Positions 42,578 to 50,680 are shown, counted from the stretch's first letter. The stretch: DNA of 64,000 nt from Coriobacteriia bacterium (GCA_030523425.1 JAUNIP010000004.1:1-64000); one strand, 5' to 3'. Numbers and translations are program-made. Notes: generated by a model from the letters alone, not told the origin.

Positions 42578-44464
42578 TTACCCGGCGCTTATGTGGTTCA
42601 CCGCTGCCACGGAATCCGATCCGTCTTCGTAGTTTTTCACGCGGTTGATGAACTGCACCCATGCGGGCGTGGCGTCATCTACTATCACATGGGCCACATC
42701 CCCAATCACCTGGCCTGCGCAGGTAAGCTGTTGCAGCTTATAACGAACGCTGGTGGCCTCACGCACGGTGTAAGTGCCATACGGAACATTATCGAACACC
42801 GTTGAAACGTAGTAGTACCCGGAAGCATCTTGTGGGGTGTTGGGAGTGATGCTAAGCAGCGCTGCACGCCTTATTCCCACGCCGTTATAGGAGGTCCCTT
42901 CTAACGTTATGGGGAAGCTGGGTTGTCCGTTGTCCCAATACACCCCGCTCGCCGAAACTTTCTTGGTCACTTGGATGGATGACAAGCCTTCGTCTACCTG
43001 CAGCTCCACCACGTTGGAAGGGATGGGGTCGGTATCGGCCGCCGGCGTGACGGTCAAAAAGCCTTGGTTTTCCACAATGCGCCTTCCATCAAAGCCTGCG
43101 GGCGGCATCGAACGCAGCTCGGCAGTTATGGTCACCACCACTTCCTGTCCGTTCAGCTGCAGGGTGCTCAGGTAGGATGCGCTCAGCGCGCAAGTCAGCG
43201 TGCCGTCGGTAATCGATGTGGTGTAGTAATTCGTGGGCAGCCTGGTGCCGCCAACCGAAACGATGGCGGTTACGTAGCGCAGCTGCGCTGCTAAGGGGTC
43301 GGTAATTTCGAACGACGTAAGCCGGTAGCCCATGCGCACATCCACACCTTCTTTGGGCAGGGCAGTGGTAAGGGTGTAGTCGAATTGTTCTCCTACCTGG
43401 GCCGTTTCAGTGCTTTCCGCCTTTGTGAGATCAAGGCTGTACATGGAAGGGTTCGCCAGGTATTCCGACGACAACGCAAAGAAGGACACCGGCGTCCATT
43501 CGTTTGGCGGACCGTTTTTCAACGACGTCTCAAAATCTACGGTGAAGGAGGCTTGAGCGCTTGCGCTAGTGTCGAAATACACTTCCACCAGGCCTTTTTG
43601 ATAGTTGGAATCCGAATCGTCTGGCTCTATGTCGCCGTAGCCGTACACCTTTTTGCCGCTAGGGTCAATTTCTAGCCAGCGCAAACCGGTGGCAGCATCG
43701 TATACCTGCTGCGAAGAAGCGCTCACTTCCGCGCTTGCCACATCTCCTGTGAAGGCGAATGCCTGGTCGCAGTCTAGGTCGATGCAGCAAGCATGTCCTT
43801 TTATGGCTACAGGAGTGTTGGTCCCTGCATACACGTATTGGATGTTCACCGACAGGTCATCCAGCCATACGGTGAAGAAATTCATGTTGCTCAGGATGTC
43901 TAATGTGGTCATGTTGCGCTCTGTGGCGTTAGGGGAATAGTTGTTGTTCACGAATACGCCCGGTTTGGGGTTTTCGGCGGGGAAGGCAACCATGAACGGA
44001 TCGCTGGACCTTCCGCCGGGCCATTCGTGGTAGGTCCAATGCGTCAGGCTTACGATGGCGTCAACATTGGTTGTTTGCCCCCGGTCGTCGGTATAGCTTG
44101 CGCCGGTGTAGCGCAGCGCGAAGCGGTAGTTCCCGTTGGTATCGGTGTAGGTGTTGTCGTATATGAAAGCCGCGAATCCTGCATCGGTGCTTTTGACCAG
44201 GTGGTCCTGGAACAGGTTGTTGTAATACTGGCTGATGTTGTTGCTCTTGGTAAACCCGCGCTCGGACTGCACGCCTGTGAATTCGAAATGCCAGCTAAAG
44301 CCGTCGGGCGCAAAGCTGTCGTCTGGGACCACCGAGATGGTGCCTGTAGCGGCCCAGGCCGGGGAGATAAACGGGTTCACGGAAATGCTTAGGGCAAAAG
44401 CGACGCAAACTAGAGCGAAGGCACCTGCCACCTGCTTCAATCTGGTAGTCGGTCTGTTAGTCAT
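42578..44464 (-). CDS. Large secreted surface protein/adhesin with Cna-B-like domain
   Basis: The 628-residue protein has a Sec signal (residues 1-38, ending ISPAWAA) and an N-terminal adhesin-like part. A middle domain, LDLTKAESTETAQVGEQFDY, resembles isopeptide-forming pilin domains. Near the C-terminus, SIQVTKKVSASGVYWDNG leads to YGTYTVREATSVRYKLQQL, the usual form of Cna-B/SpaA-like domains. There is no LPxTG-like sorting signal or hydrophobic tail, so it must be held by interaction with other products of the operon or released. It is the last gene of the sortase-SipW operon and overlaps the preceding gene by 8 bp. Confidence 0.83.
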   Translation of the reverse strand: MTNRPTTRLKQVAGAFALVCVAFALSISVNPFISPAWAATGTISVVPDDSFAPDGFSWHFEFTGVQSERGFTKSNNISQYYNNLFQDHLVKSTDAGFAAFIYDNTYTDTNGNYRFALRYTGASYTDDRGQTTNVDAIVSLTHWTYHEWPGGRSSDPFMVAFPAENPKPGVFVNNNYSPNATERNMTTLDILSNMNFFTVWLDDLSVNIQYVYAGTNTPVAIKGHACCIDLDCDQAFAFTGDVASAEVSASSQQVYDAATGLRWLEIDPSGKKVYGYGDIEPDDSDSNYQKGLVEVYFDTSASAQASFTVDFETSLKNGPPNEWTPVSFFALSSEYLANPSMYSLDLTKAESTETAQVGEQFDYTLTTALPKEGVDVRMGYRLTSFEITDPLAAQLRYVTAIVSVGGTRLPTNYYTTSITDGTLTCALSASYLSTLQLNGQEVVVTITAELRSMPPAGFDGRRIVENQGFLTVTPAADTDPIPSNVVELQVDEGLSSIQVTKKVSASGVYWDNGQPSFPITLEGTSYNGVGIRRAALLSITPNTPQDASGYYYVSTVFDNVPYGTYTVREATSVRYKLQQLTCAGQVIGDVAHVIVDDATPAWVQFINRVKNYEDGSDSVAAVNHISAG

Positions 44465-45164
44465 CGGGGTCCTCCTTCTTTAAGCGGCGCAGGGCGCCTA
44501 CCACCACTACGGCACCTACCGTCATGCCAACGCATGCCAGTACCACCATGGCGAAAATGCCCCCGCCTGTTTGGTCATACGGTCCGCTGCTCTTGGCGGT
44601 GGTGACAGGTGTGCCCGTGTGCTGCACGATTACATCTTCGGCCACGGTAAGAACCCACGGCACCGTGGCCTTTGCCAGGGAATAGCGGTTGTCCAGTTCG
44701 GCGGGAATGGCAGCCGTGAACGACAAGGTGTAGCTGTTTCCTGGATCCACATGGGCTAACAGCACCGATCCCTGCAATTCCTGGGCGGAAAGCGTTCCGT
44801 CATACACTCTGGTACCGGCGGCGTCTGCCACAGCAAGCGTAATTTGGTCCATCAGCGCAGGCGTGTGTTCGCGCACTGTGGAAGAGCCTTCCTGGGACTG
44901 TAGCCACACGCCGCACGCGGTGTTCGCCCGGTTGTGGAACACCACCGTTGCCGAAACACTGTCCCCGGGCATGGTTAGCCCCTCCAGATCGAATAATTCC
45001 GTGCCCGATGTGCTGATTTCTTGATCAGAAGACACATAGGTAATTTCAAGCGACGTGCTGTACGTGCTTTCGGCCGCTCCCGCCTGCAGCGGGAAGACTG
45101 CGCACAGCCCCACCGCCAAAAGCAACGCGAACAGCGCTTGGCGTATCCGATTACAGCTAATCAT
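44457..45164 (-). CDS. Secreted protein with sortase-type C-terminal signal
   Basis: The 235-residue protein has a Sec signal (ALFALLLAVGLCAVFPLQAGA), a beta-rich domain of about 150 residues with a central LTMPGDSVSATVVFHNRA, and a C-terminus built like a cell-wall sorting signal. That C-terminus is SGPYDQTGG, then a hydrophobic stretch (IFAMVVLACVGMTVGAVVVV) and RRLKK. The DQTGG word is close to class B sortase motifs such as NPQTN or LPxTG-like variants. It is thus the best candidate substrate for the sortase encoded upstream. It overlaps its neighbours by 8 bp on each side. Confidence 0.8.
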   Translation of the reverse strand: MISCNRIRQALFALLLAVGLCAVFPLQAGAAESTYSTSLEITYVSSDQEISTSGTELFDLEGLTMPGDSVSATVVFHNRANTACGVWLQSQEGSSTVREHTPALMDQITLAVADAAGTRVYDGTLSAQELQGSVLLAHVDPGNSYTLSFTAAIPAELDNRYSLAKATVPWVLTVAEDVIVQHTGTPVTTAKSSGPYDQTGGGIFAMVVLACVGMTVGAVVVVGALRRLKKEDPDD

Positions 45165-45732
45165 GGGGCACCTCCTTCGGCTCGCGCGAATAGATGCAGG
45201 CTTGCGGGGCTATGGTTCCCCACGGTTGTTCGGCCTGAAAGTCCGGCGTGAAGTTTTGGGCCTGCACGGCTTGTACCTCTATGGAGCTTTCCACCTGTAT
45301 CAGTTGGCCGCCCCAAGCCATTCCTTCGGGATTCAACAGCGTTTCCACGAAGGGGACGCTTTCTTCTTCCTGCAGTACGCGGTTTAGGTAATACCACCCA
45401 TCCGCGCCGGGAATCCAATCTTGCTGGTCGTTTCCCGCTTCAGGTATCAGTGCCTGCTGTGGCGTTCCTTCCGGGTTTTCCCACGTCATTATGTGGGCAA
45501 CGCGAATCCAGCACGGGCTTCCCAGGTTCTCAAGGTTATTCACGTGCGTTATGGTGTCGTCATCGTAAATGAAGGCAGCATCTTCGCTTTGTTCCTGCGT
45601 GATGGATATGTCTATGGTGTCTAATTCCACGCTGGAAGAAAGCCGCACGTTGGCGGTTGCGGCCGCAGTGGTTACGCCTACGGAAAGCAGGCCGATGCAG
45701 CACAACAGGGCAAAGGCGTATGTGTGCTTCAT
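45157..45732 (-). CDS. Small secreted fibre-locus protein
   Basis: The 191-residue protein has a signal peptide (YAFALLCCIGLLSVGVTTAAATA) and an acidic secreted domain with Trp-rich segments (PCWIRVAHIMTWENPEG and DGWYYLNRVLQ). That pattern of conserved tryptophans resembles TasA/camelysin-like or minor fibre proteins, but no AYxTD motif follows the signal. No anchor is visible. It starts with ATG overlapping the previous gene's stop by one base, and overlaps the next gene by 8 bp. Confidence 0.72.
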   Translation of the reverse strand: MKHTYAFALLCCIGLLSVGVTTAAATANVRLSSSVELDTIDISITQEQSEDAAFIYDDDTITHVNNLENLGSPCWIRVAHIMTWENPEGTPQQALIPEAGNDQQDWIPGADGWYYLNRVLQEEESVPFVETLLNPEGMAWGGQLIQVESSIEVQAVQAQNFTPDFQAEQPWGTIAPQACIYSREPKEVPHD

Positions 45733-46286
45733 CAGACACTCCTTTCATAGGCAGCGAAGGCTTCCTGGGGCGACGCATAGGTGTCGCCGGTTTCCGCATT
45801 GGTCACCTGCACGGCTTCGGCATACACGAAGATGTCGAAAGCGCTCCATCCTTGCAGGGGCGTTCCCGTTACGTTTACGGTGGTCATCAGGGCAGGGGAT
45901 TGCGCGCTTTTGGGCAGCGCGTCGCGCAGGTAGCGGTAGCCGTCGGCTTGCACGTCGGTCCACTGGGACGTGTTGTAGTCCACCGAAGTGTTCCTTTGCG
46001 CCCAGTCGTGCGAAAACGAAACCATCACCCGCACATAGGCGGCCGCGTCGCCGGTGTTGGTGATGCGCACCTCCTTGGCAAACGAATCGCCCTGCTTCAC
46101 CGGCCCTGGGTCATCGAAGCGTTCGTCAATCTGAATGTCTATGCTGCTGATGGAAACGGTGTTCACGGCGCTGTCCGTATCAGTCAGATAGGCGGTAGTC
46201 CAGTTGAAGCCGGCCATGCATGCCAACGCCGCACCTAGCAGCAAAACGGCAGGAATGAGCCACCTTCGCATCATGGTCTTATACAT
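45732..46286 (-). CDS. TasA/camelysin-like secreted protein 2
   Basis: The 184-residue protein has a short charged start, a hydrophobic signal (LIPAVLLLGAALACMAGF), and right after it TTAYLTDTDSAVNTVSI, the AYxTD motif of SipW-processed proteins. The mature domain continues with VRITNTGDAAAYVRVMVSFS, typical of the TasA/CalY fold, in which subunits assemble by strand exchange into extracellular fibres. The ATG at 46286 follows AAGGGGGT by 7 bases and is preferred over a GTG at 46295. The protein should be processed by the SipW-type peptidase of the same operon. Confidence 0.82.
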   Translation of the reverse strand: MYKTMMRRWLIPAVLLLGAALACMAGFNWTTAYLTDTDSAVNTVSISSIDIQIDERFDDPGPVKQGDSFAKEVRITNTGDAAAYVRVMVSFSHDWAQRNTSVDYNTSQWTDVQADGYRYLRDALPKSAQSPALMTTVNVTGTPLQGWSAFDIFVYAEAVQVTNAETGDTYASPQEAFAAYERSV

Positions 46287-46322
46287 GTTATTCACCCCCT
46301 TTGGGTATCAGGCTAACAGCCA

Positions 46323-47048
46323 TTAGGCCTGATGCTGCTTGCCGTAGGCGTCCCAGGCGGCTGCGTAGGTGTCAAACCCATGCGTCTGGATGCCGTAAGC
46401 ATGTATGGGGATGTCCACCGTGATCAGGTTGTTCTTCGCCAGGAAAGCCAACTGGTCGTCGGCCAGGTTGATAAGCGCGACAGATGTGAAAAGCGGGGTG
46501 GTGATGGCATTCACGGCAACTGGGGCCTTATAGGCGTAATAGTGCGTGGTCATGTTGGTATTCGAGTTGTAGGTGCCGGTGCCCATCTCAACCCATGCCG
46601 GGTCTACCGCATACGTGAACAGCTCCTTGTTGGAAGCTGCGTCTACCGAACCACCGTTGGCAGAAACGGTCCTTACATTGTAAGTGGGTACCTGCACTTC
46701 CAAAAACACCCAGGCTTCGGTGCCGGCAGTGTTTTTGACCTGCGGGTCCTTCGTGATGGTTTGGGTGGGTACCAATTCCTCGGCGGCATCGGGGATGCCG
46801 TCTTTGTCGGTGTCAGGCTGGGCGTCCCACTTCGGCTCCTGCAAGTCTATCTTCAGCGATTCCACCACGGTGAACGTGTTGGTCTGGGCGTCTGTGTCGG
46901 TCAGATACGCCAAGGTGGTGCCTGCTCCCAACAGCAAGCAGGCGCATCCTGCGGCTGCCAGCCCTATGCCCGCTTTGCGTGCCAGGCGAAAACGCAGGGG
47001 AAGCTTGGCCCTGAAGGGGATTTCATTGCTGCTATACGTGTTAGCCAT
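46323..47048 (-). CDS. TasA/camelysin-like secreted protein 1
   Basis: The 241-residue protein has an N-terminal charged part, a signal helix (AGIGLAAAGCACLLLGAGTT), then LAYLTDTDAQTNTFTVVESLKID, the SipW-type cleavage neighbourhood and first strand of a TasA-like fold. A DKDGIPDAAEELVPTQ segment looks like a calcium-binding loop of the thrombospondin-3/dockerin style. It lies immediately downstream of the SipW-type gene with an 8-bp overlap, so it is probably the main fibre subunit. No anchor is present. Confidence 0.84.
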   Translation of the reverse strand: MANTYSSNEIPFRAKLPLRFRLARKAGIGLAAAGCACLLLGAGTTLAYLTDTDAQTNTFTVVESLKIDLQEPKWDAQPDTDKDGIPDAAEELVPTQTITKDPQVKNTAGTEAWVFLEVQVPTYNVRTVSANGGSVDAASNKELFTYAVDPAWVEMGTGTYNSNTNMTTHYYAYKAPVAVNAITTPLFTSVALINLADDQLAFLAKNNLITVDIPIHAYGIQTHGFDTYAAAWDAYGKQHQA

Positions 47049-47541
47049 GATAAGTTCCTTTCCTAAACGGTGAGTATTTCTGCTTGCGGCTGGAAAGCAC
47101 CAGGTTTATGCCCACCAGGGCTAATCCGGCGGCTATCAGCGCGTTTTTGTGGTCTGCCAATAGGCATCCTGCCAGGGGAATGCTGAAAAGCGCTTTCCCT
47201 ATTACCTGGTCAGGTGATGTTTCTTCTGCGTCTTGGGCGGTGTTTGCATCTCCTTTCGTTGCATAGCGCCCCGTTTGGGGGTCTATGCCGGTTATCCGAT
47301 GGGTCACTACAGGGTCTGTCTGACGATGCTGGAATGCTATGATGTCTCCCACTTGCAAGCTGGAGGTGTCCACGTTGTGCTTGATGTAGACCAGGCTTCC
47401 TTGGGGGATTGCGGGCTCCATAGACCCGCTGCCCACTATGTAGGGCGAAACGCCGAAGGGCATGCCGCCCACCAGGGCCAACACCAAGGCGGCCAAGAAC
47501 ACCACTTCGATTGCGTACAGCGTGCGGGTCAGTGCTTTCAC
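47041..47541 (-). CDS. sipW: SipW-type (ER-type) signal peptidase I
   Basis: The 166-residue membrane protein processes the AYLTD-type precursors of this operon. The catalytic serine lies in VGSGSMEPAIPQGSLVYIK. The second active residue is histidine in VVTHRITGID rather than the lysine of ordinary bacterial enzymes, which defines the SipW type. Helices are at the start (IEVVFLAALVLALVGG) and the end (ALIAAGLALVGINLVL). The GTG at 47541 follows AGGAGG by 5 bases and overlaps the sortase stop as GTGA. Confidence 0.92.
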   Translation of the reverse strand: MKALTRTLYAIEVVFLAALVLALVGGMPFGVSPYIVGSGSMEPAIPQGSLVYIKHNVDTSSLQVGDIIAFQHRQTDPVVTHRITGIDPQTGRYATKGDANTAQDAEETSPDQVIGKALFSIPLAGCLLADHKNALIAAGLALVGINLVLSSRKQKYSPFRKGTYHG

Positions 47542-48281
47542 GCGTCCTCCTGGGCAAAGGCGAACACCAGCGTGCGCTCGGAAGCGTAATAATTGTTTGA
47601 GCAGGTGCACAAGATATACAGGTCAGGCGAATCGTAAAAACCAAGTCTCACTATCGCTTCGTCGTGTTGGCTGCGCAACCATTCCAGGTATTCTTCTGAA
47701 GAGGCGAATTCGAAGCGTTTCTGCGCTTTTTGGCCGTCGACCACCTGCACAAACCCCACATGCAAAACTTTTTTCAGCAAGGGCGTTTGAAGCAGGATGA
47801 CCGGGTGATCGTCTGCCCAGCTTGGTTCTGAGTAACGCGCAAGTGGGGCAAACATAGAACCGTCGTCCATGTTGTGGCCGAACACCACCGATTGGTGCCC
47901 CCATTCTGAAATGCCGCTTTGCCAGTCCAAGTAGGGGCACCCGTAGGGGTTCCAGTTTCTGTACACATCATGGGTCAGATAAAAGGTGGGCTCGAACTGG
48001 TTGGCCTGCACCACCGGGTAATTCACGTCGGTGTTCGGGATGTTAATCCAGGCTGAAACTGAAGGGTTGATGTATTGCCAGTAATCCCAGTCAACTTCAG
48101 GGAATTGCCACAGGGCGTCTTTGTCGCCCACAACGTAAAAGCCGTCTTCGGGTGAAGGTGCGGGGTTGGCAAATTCTTTGAACCGCAGGTACAGGGCAAG
48201 CACGCCTGCCGATCCGGCGGCCAGCAAGCCGCCTAGCACCACGGCGCATCCGGCAAGGAAGGATTTACGTTCTAAGGTCAT
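47538..48281 (-). CDS. srtB: Class B sortase
   Basis: This is a membrane-anchored transpeptidase that joins surface proteins to the cell wall or to each other. The 247-residue protein has one N-terminal helix (LAGCAVVLGGLLAAGSAGVLALYL). The sortase barrel has catalytic His in VVFGHNMDDGSMF, Cys in YILCTCSNNYYASERTLV, and Arg in SERT. The insertion between His and Cys is long, as in class B. The ATG at 48281 follows AGGAG by 5 bases. It is the first gene of the operon and its stop overlaps the sipW start. Confidence 0.93.
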   Translation of the reverse strand: MTLERKSFLAGCAVVLGGLLAAGSAGVLALYLRFKEFANPAPSPEDGFYVVGDKDALWQFPEVDWDYWQYINPSVSAWINIPNTDVNYPVVQANQFEPTFYLTHDVYRNWNPYGCPYLDWQSGISEWGHQSVVFGHNMDDGSMFAPLARYSEPSWADDHPVILLQTPLLKKVLHVGFVQVVDGQKAQKRFEFASSEEYLEWLRSQHDEAIVRLGFYDSPDLYILCTCSNNYYASERTLVFAFAQEDA

Positions 48282-48300
48282 AGGCACTCCTGTCATACGT

Positions 48301-48363
48301 GCGAAGGAGCGTTTTCCTTCGCGGGTGAAGAGGGCCGGTTGGTGAGGGGACCGCACCAACCGG
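48301..48363 (-). promoter_or_regulatory. Two tandem hairpins in the leader of the sortase operon
   Basis: CCGGTTGGTG pairs with CACCAACCGG (48335-48363, 9-nt loop), and GCGAAGGA with TCCTTCGC (48301-48322). Neither has a T-run on the minus strand. They lie in the untranslated leader, just before the ribosome binding site, and may control mRNA stability or translation. Confidence 0.6.
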
Positions 48364-48389
48364 TGCCTATAAGCCTAAGGGGGCGATTT

Positions 48390-48404
48390 TGCACCTGGTA
48401 TACA
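48390..48404 (-). promoter_or_regulatory. Motif shared with the comF upstream region
   Basis: TGCACCTGGTATACA differs by one base from 23041-23055. On the minus strand it reads TGTATACCAGGTGCA, about 110 bp before the sortase start, and may contain the -10 element. Confidence 0.35.
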
Positions 48405-48741
48405 GGGATGAGCCACTTTGCTTATTTTTTTGTCAGGTTTCACTTGCGCCGGCGCGGCCTGTTTTTGCCATTTTCGTAGCGTGTTTTCATATTTCTTTCG
48501 CCGGAAAAGAAAAACGGATTCAACAATGTTTTGCATGCTTTTGAAATGGCCGTGCGCGAAGGCGGTTTTCCACAGCCCGTTGACTTGCGAAAGTCCGAAG
48601 CGTAAACTTAATACGGTTCGTACAAAATGCCTGTTCAAAGTACGAATACTGCAAATTTTAGCAACCTTTTACTATCACTCAAAAACCCCATGAATACCAG
48701 TCTGGAATTCGGAATTTTTTTCTTTAGCATACAGGGCAAAG
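48405..48741. other. AT-rich gap without gene
   Basis: About 340 bp, clearly lower in GC than the flanks, between the sortase operon promoter region and a structured RNA candidate. It contains T-runs and short direct words, but no ORF with a ribosome binding site on either strand. Confidence 0.4.
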
Positions 48742-48832
48742 AAAACGGTAAGAGTTAACCTTCTCGGCTGCTTTTTGAGACACGCCGTTTTCGCAGGAGC
48801 CGCGTGGGCGCATGGCCCCGGCTCCTTTTGTT
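48742..48832 (+). ncRNA. Candidate small RNA with intrinsic terminator
   Basis: AAAACGG (48742-48748) pairs with CCGTTTT (48785-48791). Directly after it is a terminator: GGAGCCG/CGGCTCC (48796-48825) with a nested GGGC/GCCC and TTTTGTTTT. No plus-strand gene lies upstream for 6 kb, so the terminator must serve a small RNA or a leader. A promoter cannot be named with confidence. Confidence 0.45.
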
Positions 48833-48854
48833 TTGGCAGTTTGGCGAACAAGCA

Positions 48855-48882
48855 AGACCTTATTTGCAAAGAGGTCTATAAT
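48855..48882 (+). promoter_or_regulatory. Promoter with flanking palindrome for the WecA/TagO-like gene
   Basis: TATAAT (48877-48882) overlaps an inverted repeat AGACCT-N11-AGGTCT (48855-48877) that occupies the -35 to -10 space. No consensus -35 exists there. The palindrome may be an operator. Confidence 0.5.
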
Positions 48883-48945
48883 TTCTAACTTGATGGATGC
48901 TGAACCCCGCTGCGCAGGCAGAGGGGCTGGAACAGAAACGAGAGC

Positions 48946-50094
48946 ATGGAAGTCTTTTGGCAAGCGGGCATTGTCTTTTTCACCGCGCTGTTGGTCACGC
49001 TGATCATGGTGCCGGTGTCGAAAAAGATTGCGCGCAAAATTGGCGCCATTGATTACCCCAGCAACAGAAGGGTGAACACGGTGGCGGTGCCGCGCTGCGG
49101 CGGCATTGCGCTGTATGTTGGCTTTCTGGCCGGGCTGGGCGCTTTTTGGATTGGCATCCATGTGTTCCATTGGCGCATCGTGGACTTCTATACGCTTGAG
49201 CGCATCAATTACCCCTTGCTGTTAGCGGCCGTCACGCTCATTTTCGCCGTGGGCTTGTTCGACGACGTGAAGCAGATTTCGGCCCGGGTGAAGTTTGCGT
49301 GGCAGACGGTTGGCGCCTTGGTGGTGGCGCTTTCAGGTGTTTCGCTGGATGTTATTGCCACTTCTAGCGGCGACGTGTCGCTGGGGTGGCTGGACATTCC
49401 GCTGACGGTGTTTTATCTGCTGGTGTTCATGAACATCATCAACCTGATAGACGGCTTGGACGGCTTGGCGGCAGGCATCACGACCATCAGCTCGCTTACG
49501 TTTATGTACTTGGTCTTCCAGCGCGGCTCCATGACGCTGACCATGGTGTGTTTGGCCTTGGTGGCGGTGTGCCTGGCGTTTCTGGTGTTCAATTTCCACC
49601 CTGCTTCGGTGTTCATGGGCGACTCAGGCGCGCTGTTCTTGGGGCTAATGTTGGGCATCGTTTCGCTTTTGGGCGTGGTGCGCACGCAGTCGTTGGCGGT
49701 GTTAATGGTGCCGCTGACGGTGGCCGCCGTGCCGGTCATAGACACCGCTTCGGCCATCGTGCGGCGAAAGGTGACCCACAAGGCCATAGGCGAACCCGAC
49801 ATGAACCACATCCATCACCGCCTGTTGCGCTTCGGGCTAGGGCAGACAGCCACGGTATTGGTGCTGTATCTGTGCACGGCCGTCTCTTCGGTGATTGCCA
49901 TTGCCGTTACCATGGCGCCCGATGCGGTGCGCACCGGTGTTGTGGTGCTGTTGGTGGTGGTAGGCATCGTCATCATTTGCTTGCTGGGCGTGGCGGGGCC
50001 GGTGCTGCAGCATCATTACGAAGGCAAGGGGAAGAAGGGCTCGCGCGCGCCGCAGGACCCTTCGCAGTCAGGCTTCATCAAGAAGATAAAATAG
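48946..50094 (+). CDS. Undecaprenyl-phosphate sugar-phosphate transferase, WecA/TagO family
   Basis: This multi-pass membrane enzyme moves a sugar phosphate (usually N-acetylglucosamine 1-phosphate) from UDP-sugar to undecaprenyl phosphate, the first step of teichoic acid, O-antigen or similar polymers. The 382-residue protein shows GLFDDVKQISARVKF (catalytic aspartates), MNIINLIDGLDGLAAGI, VFMGDSGALFLGL and the MNHIHHRLLRFGLG loop. It lacks the MraY signature, so a non-peptidoglycan role is likely. It ends in a charged tail. GAGAG precedes the ATG. It is monocistronic, followed by tRNA-Glu. Confidence 0.92.
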   Translation: MEVFWQAGIVFFTALLVTLIMVPVSKKIARKIGAIDYPSNRRVNTVAVPRCGGIALYVGFLAGLGAFWIGIHVFHWRIVDFYTLERINYPLLLAAVTLIFAVGLFDDVKQISARVKFAWQTVGALVVALSGVSLDVIATSSGDVSLGWLDIPLTVFYLLVFMNIINLIDGLDGLAAGITTISSLTFMYLVFQRGSMTLTMVCLALVAVCLAFLVFNFHPASVFMGDSGALFLGLMLGIVSLLGVVRTQSLAVLMVPLTVAAVPVIDTASAIVRRKVTHKAIGEPDMNHIHHRLLRFGLGQTATVLVLYLCTAVSSVIAIAVTMAPDAVRTGVVVLLVVVGIVIICLLGVAGPVLQHHYEGKGKKGSRAPQDPSQSGFIKKIK

Positions 50095-50098
50095 TCTC

Positions 50099-50127
50099 TT
50101 GCCTTTTGCGCGGGGCTTTGGCATAAT
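50099..50127 (+). promoter_or_regulatory. Promoter of tRNA-Glu
   Basis: TTGCCT and CATAAT are spaced by 17 bp; transcription would start about 12 nt before the tRNA. Confidence 0.65.
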
Positions 50128-50146
50128 AGCAAAGCTGTTTGCAGCC

Positions 50147-50221
50147 GTCCCCATAGTCTAGAGGTCAGGACGCGGCCCTTTCAAGGCTGAGACACGGGTT
50201 CGATTCCCGTTGGGGGCACCA
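50147..50221 (+). tRNA. tRNA-Glu (anticodon TTC)
   Basis: Acceptor GTCCCCA/TGGGGGC with one G-T pair and encoded CCA. Anticodon loop CTTTCAA in the stem CGGCC/GGCTG gives anticodon TTC. The T-loop GGTTCGATTCC is standard. Confidence 0.96.
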
Positions 50222-50233
50222 TAGAATTCGCAG

Positions 50234-50261
50234 GCCAGTGGCGTAAAGCCCTGGCTTTTTT
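50234..50261 (+). terminator. Intrinsic terminator of tRNA-Glu
   Basis: GCCAG/CTGGC with an inner GGC/GCC pair, followed by TTTTTT. It touches the stop codon of the convergent Hpt gene. Confidence 0.85.
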
Positions 50262-50625
50262 ATTGCAGCTGCTTTGCCAGCGAAGCGGCTTCCCGGGCCA
50301 AAGCGTGATGCGTTTCCAACTGGGGAATCATGTTGCGGGCGGCTTCCGGGTTGCCTTCGCGAAAGGCCACGCAGGCGGCCGATGCCACTTCGAACAGGGG
50401 AGTAAGGGACAAATTCCCTGCAACGCCTTTCAGGGTGTGGCAGGCTTCGTAAGCCGCGTTTTCGTCCCCGGCTTCCAAGGACTGCTTCATTTGCTCTAGG
50501 TAGGCTTTTTCCGTATAGCGCGCAAGAAGCTTGAAGTAGAAGGCGGTGTTGCCGCCGAAGCGCTCCATAGCGTCTTCCCAGTTGACGCCATACGTTTCCA
50601 GCTGCAGGCGTTGTGCGTTATCCAT
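50260..50625 (-). CDS. Stand-alone Hpt phosphotransfer protein
   Basis: The 121-residue, four-helix protein carries a phosphorylatable histidine in EACHTLKGVAGNLSL, the Hpt signature. Such proteins relay phosphate between the receiver domain of a hybrid kinase and a response regulator in the cytoplasm. No kinase or regulator adjoins it. The nearest hybrid kinase is 7 kb away at 57879-61451 and lacks an Hpt domain of its own, so the two could work together. The ATG follows AAGGAAGG by about 7 bases. It is divergent from the ilv operon. Confidence 0.9.
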   Translation of the reverse strand: MDNAQRLQLETYGVNWEDAMERFGGNTAFYFKLLARYTEKAYLEQMKQSLEAGDENAAYEACHTLKGVAGNLSLTPLFEVASAACVAFREGNPEAARNMIPQLETHHALAREAASLAKQLQ

Positions 50626-50680
50626 GAGTGGCCCTTCCTTTGTATTCTTGATGAATATATTGCCCTAATTTGACACAAAA

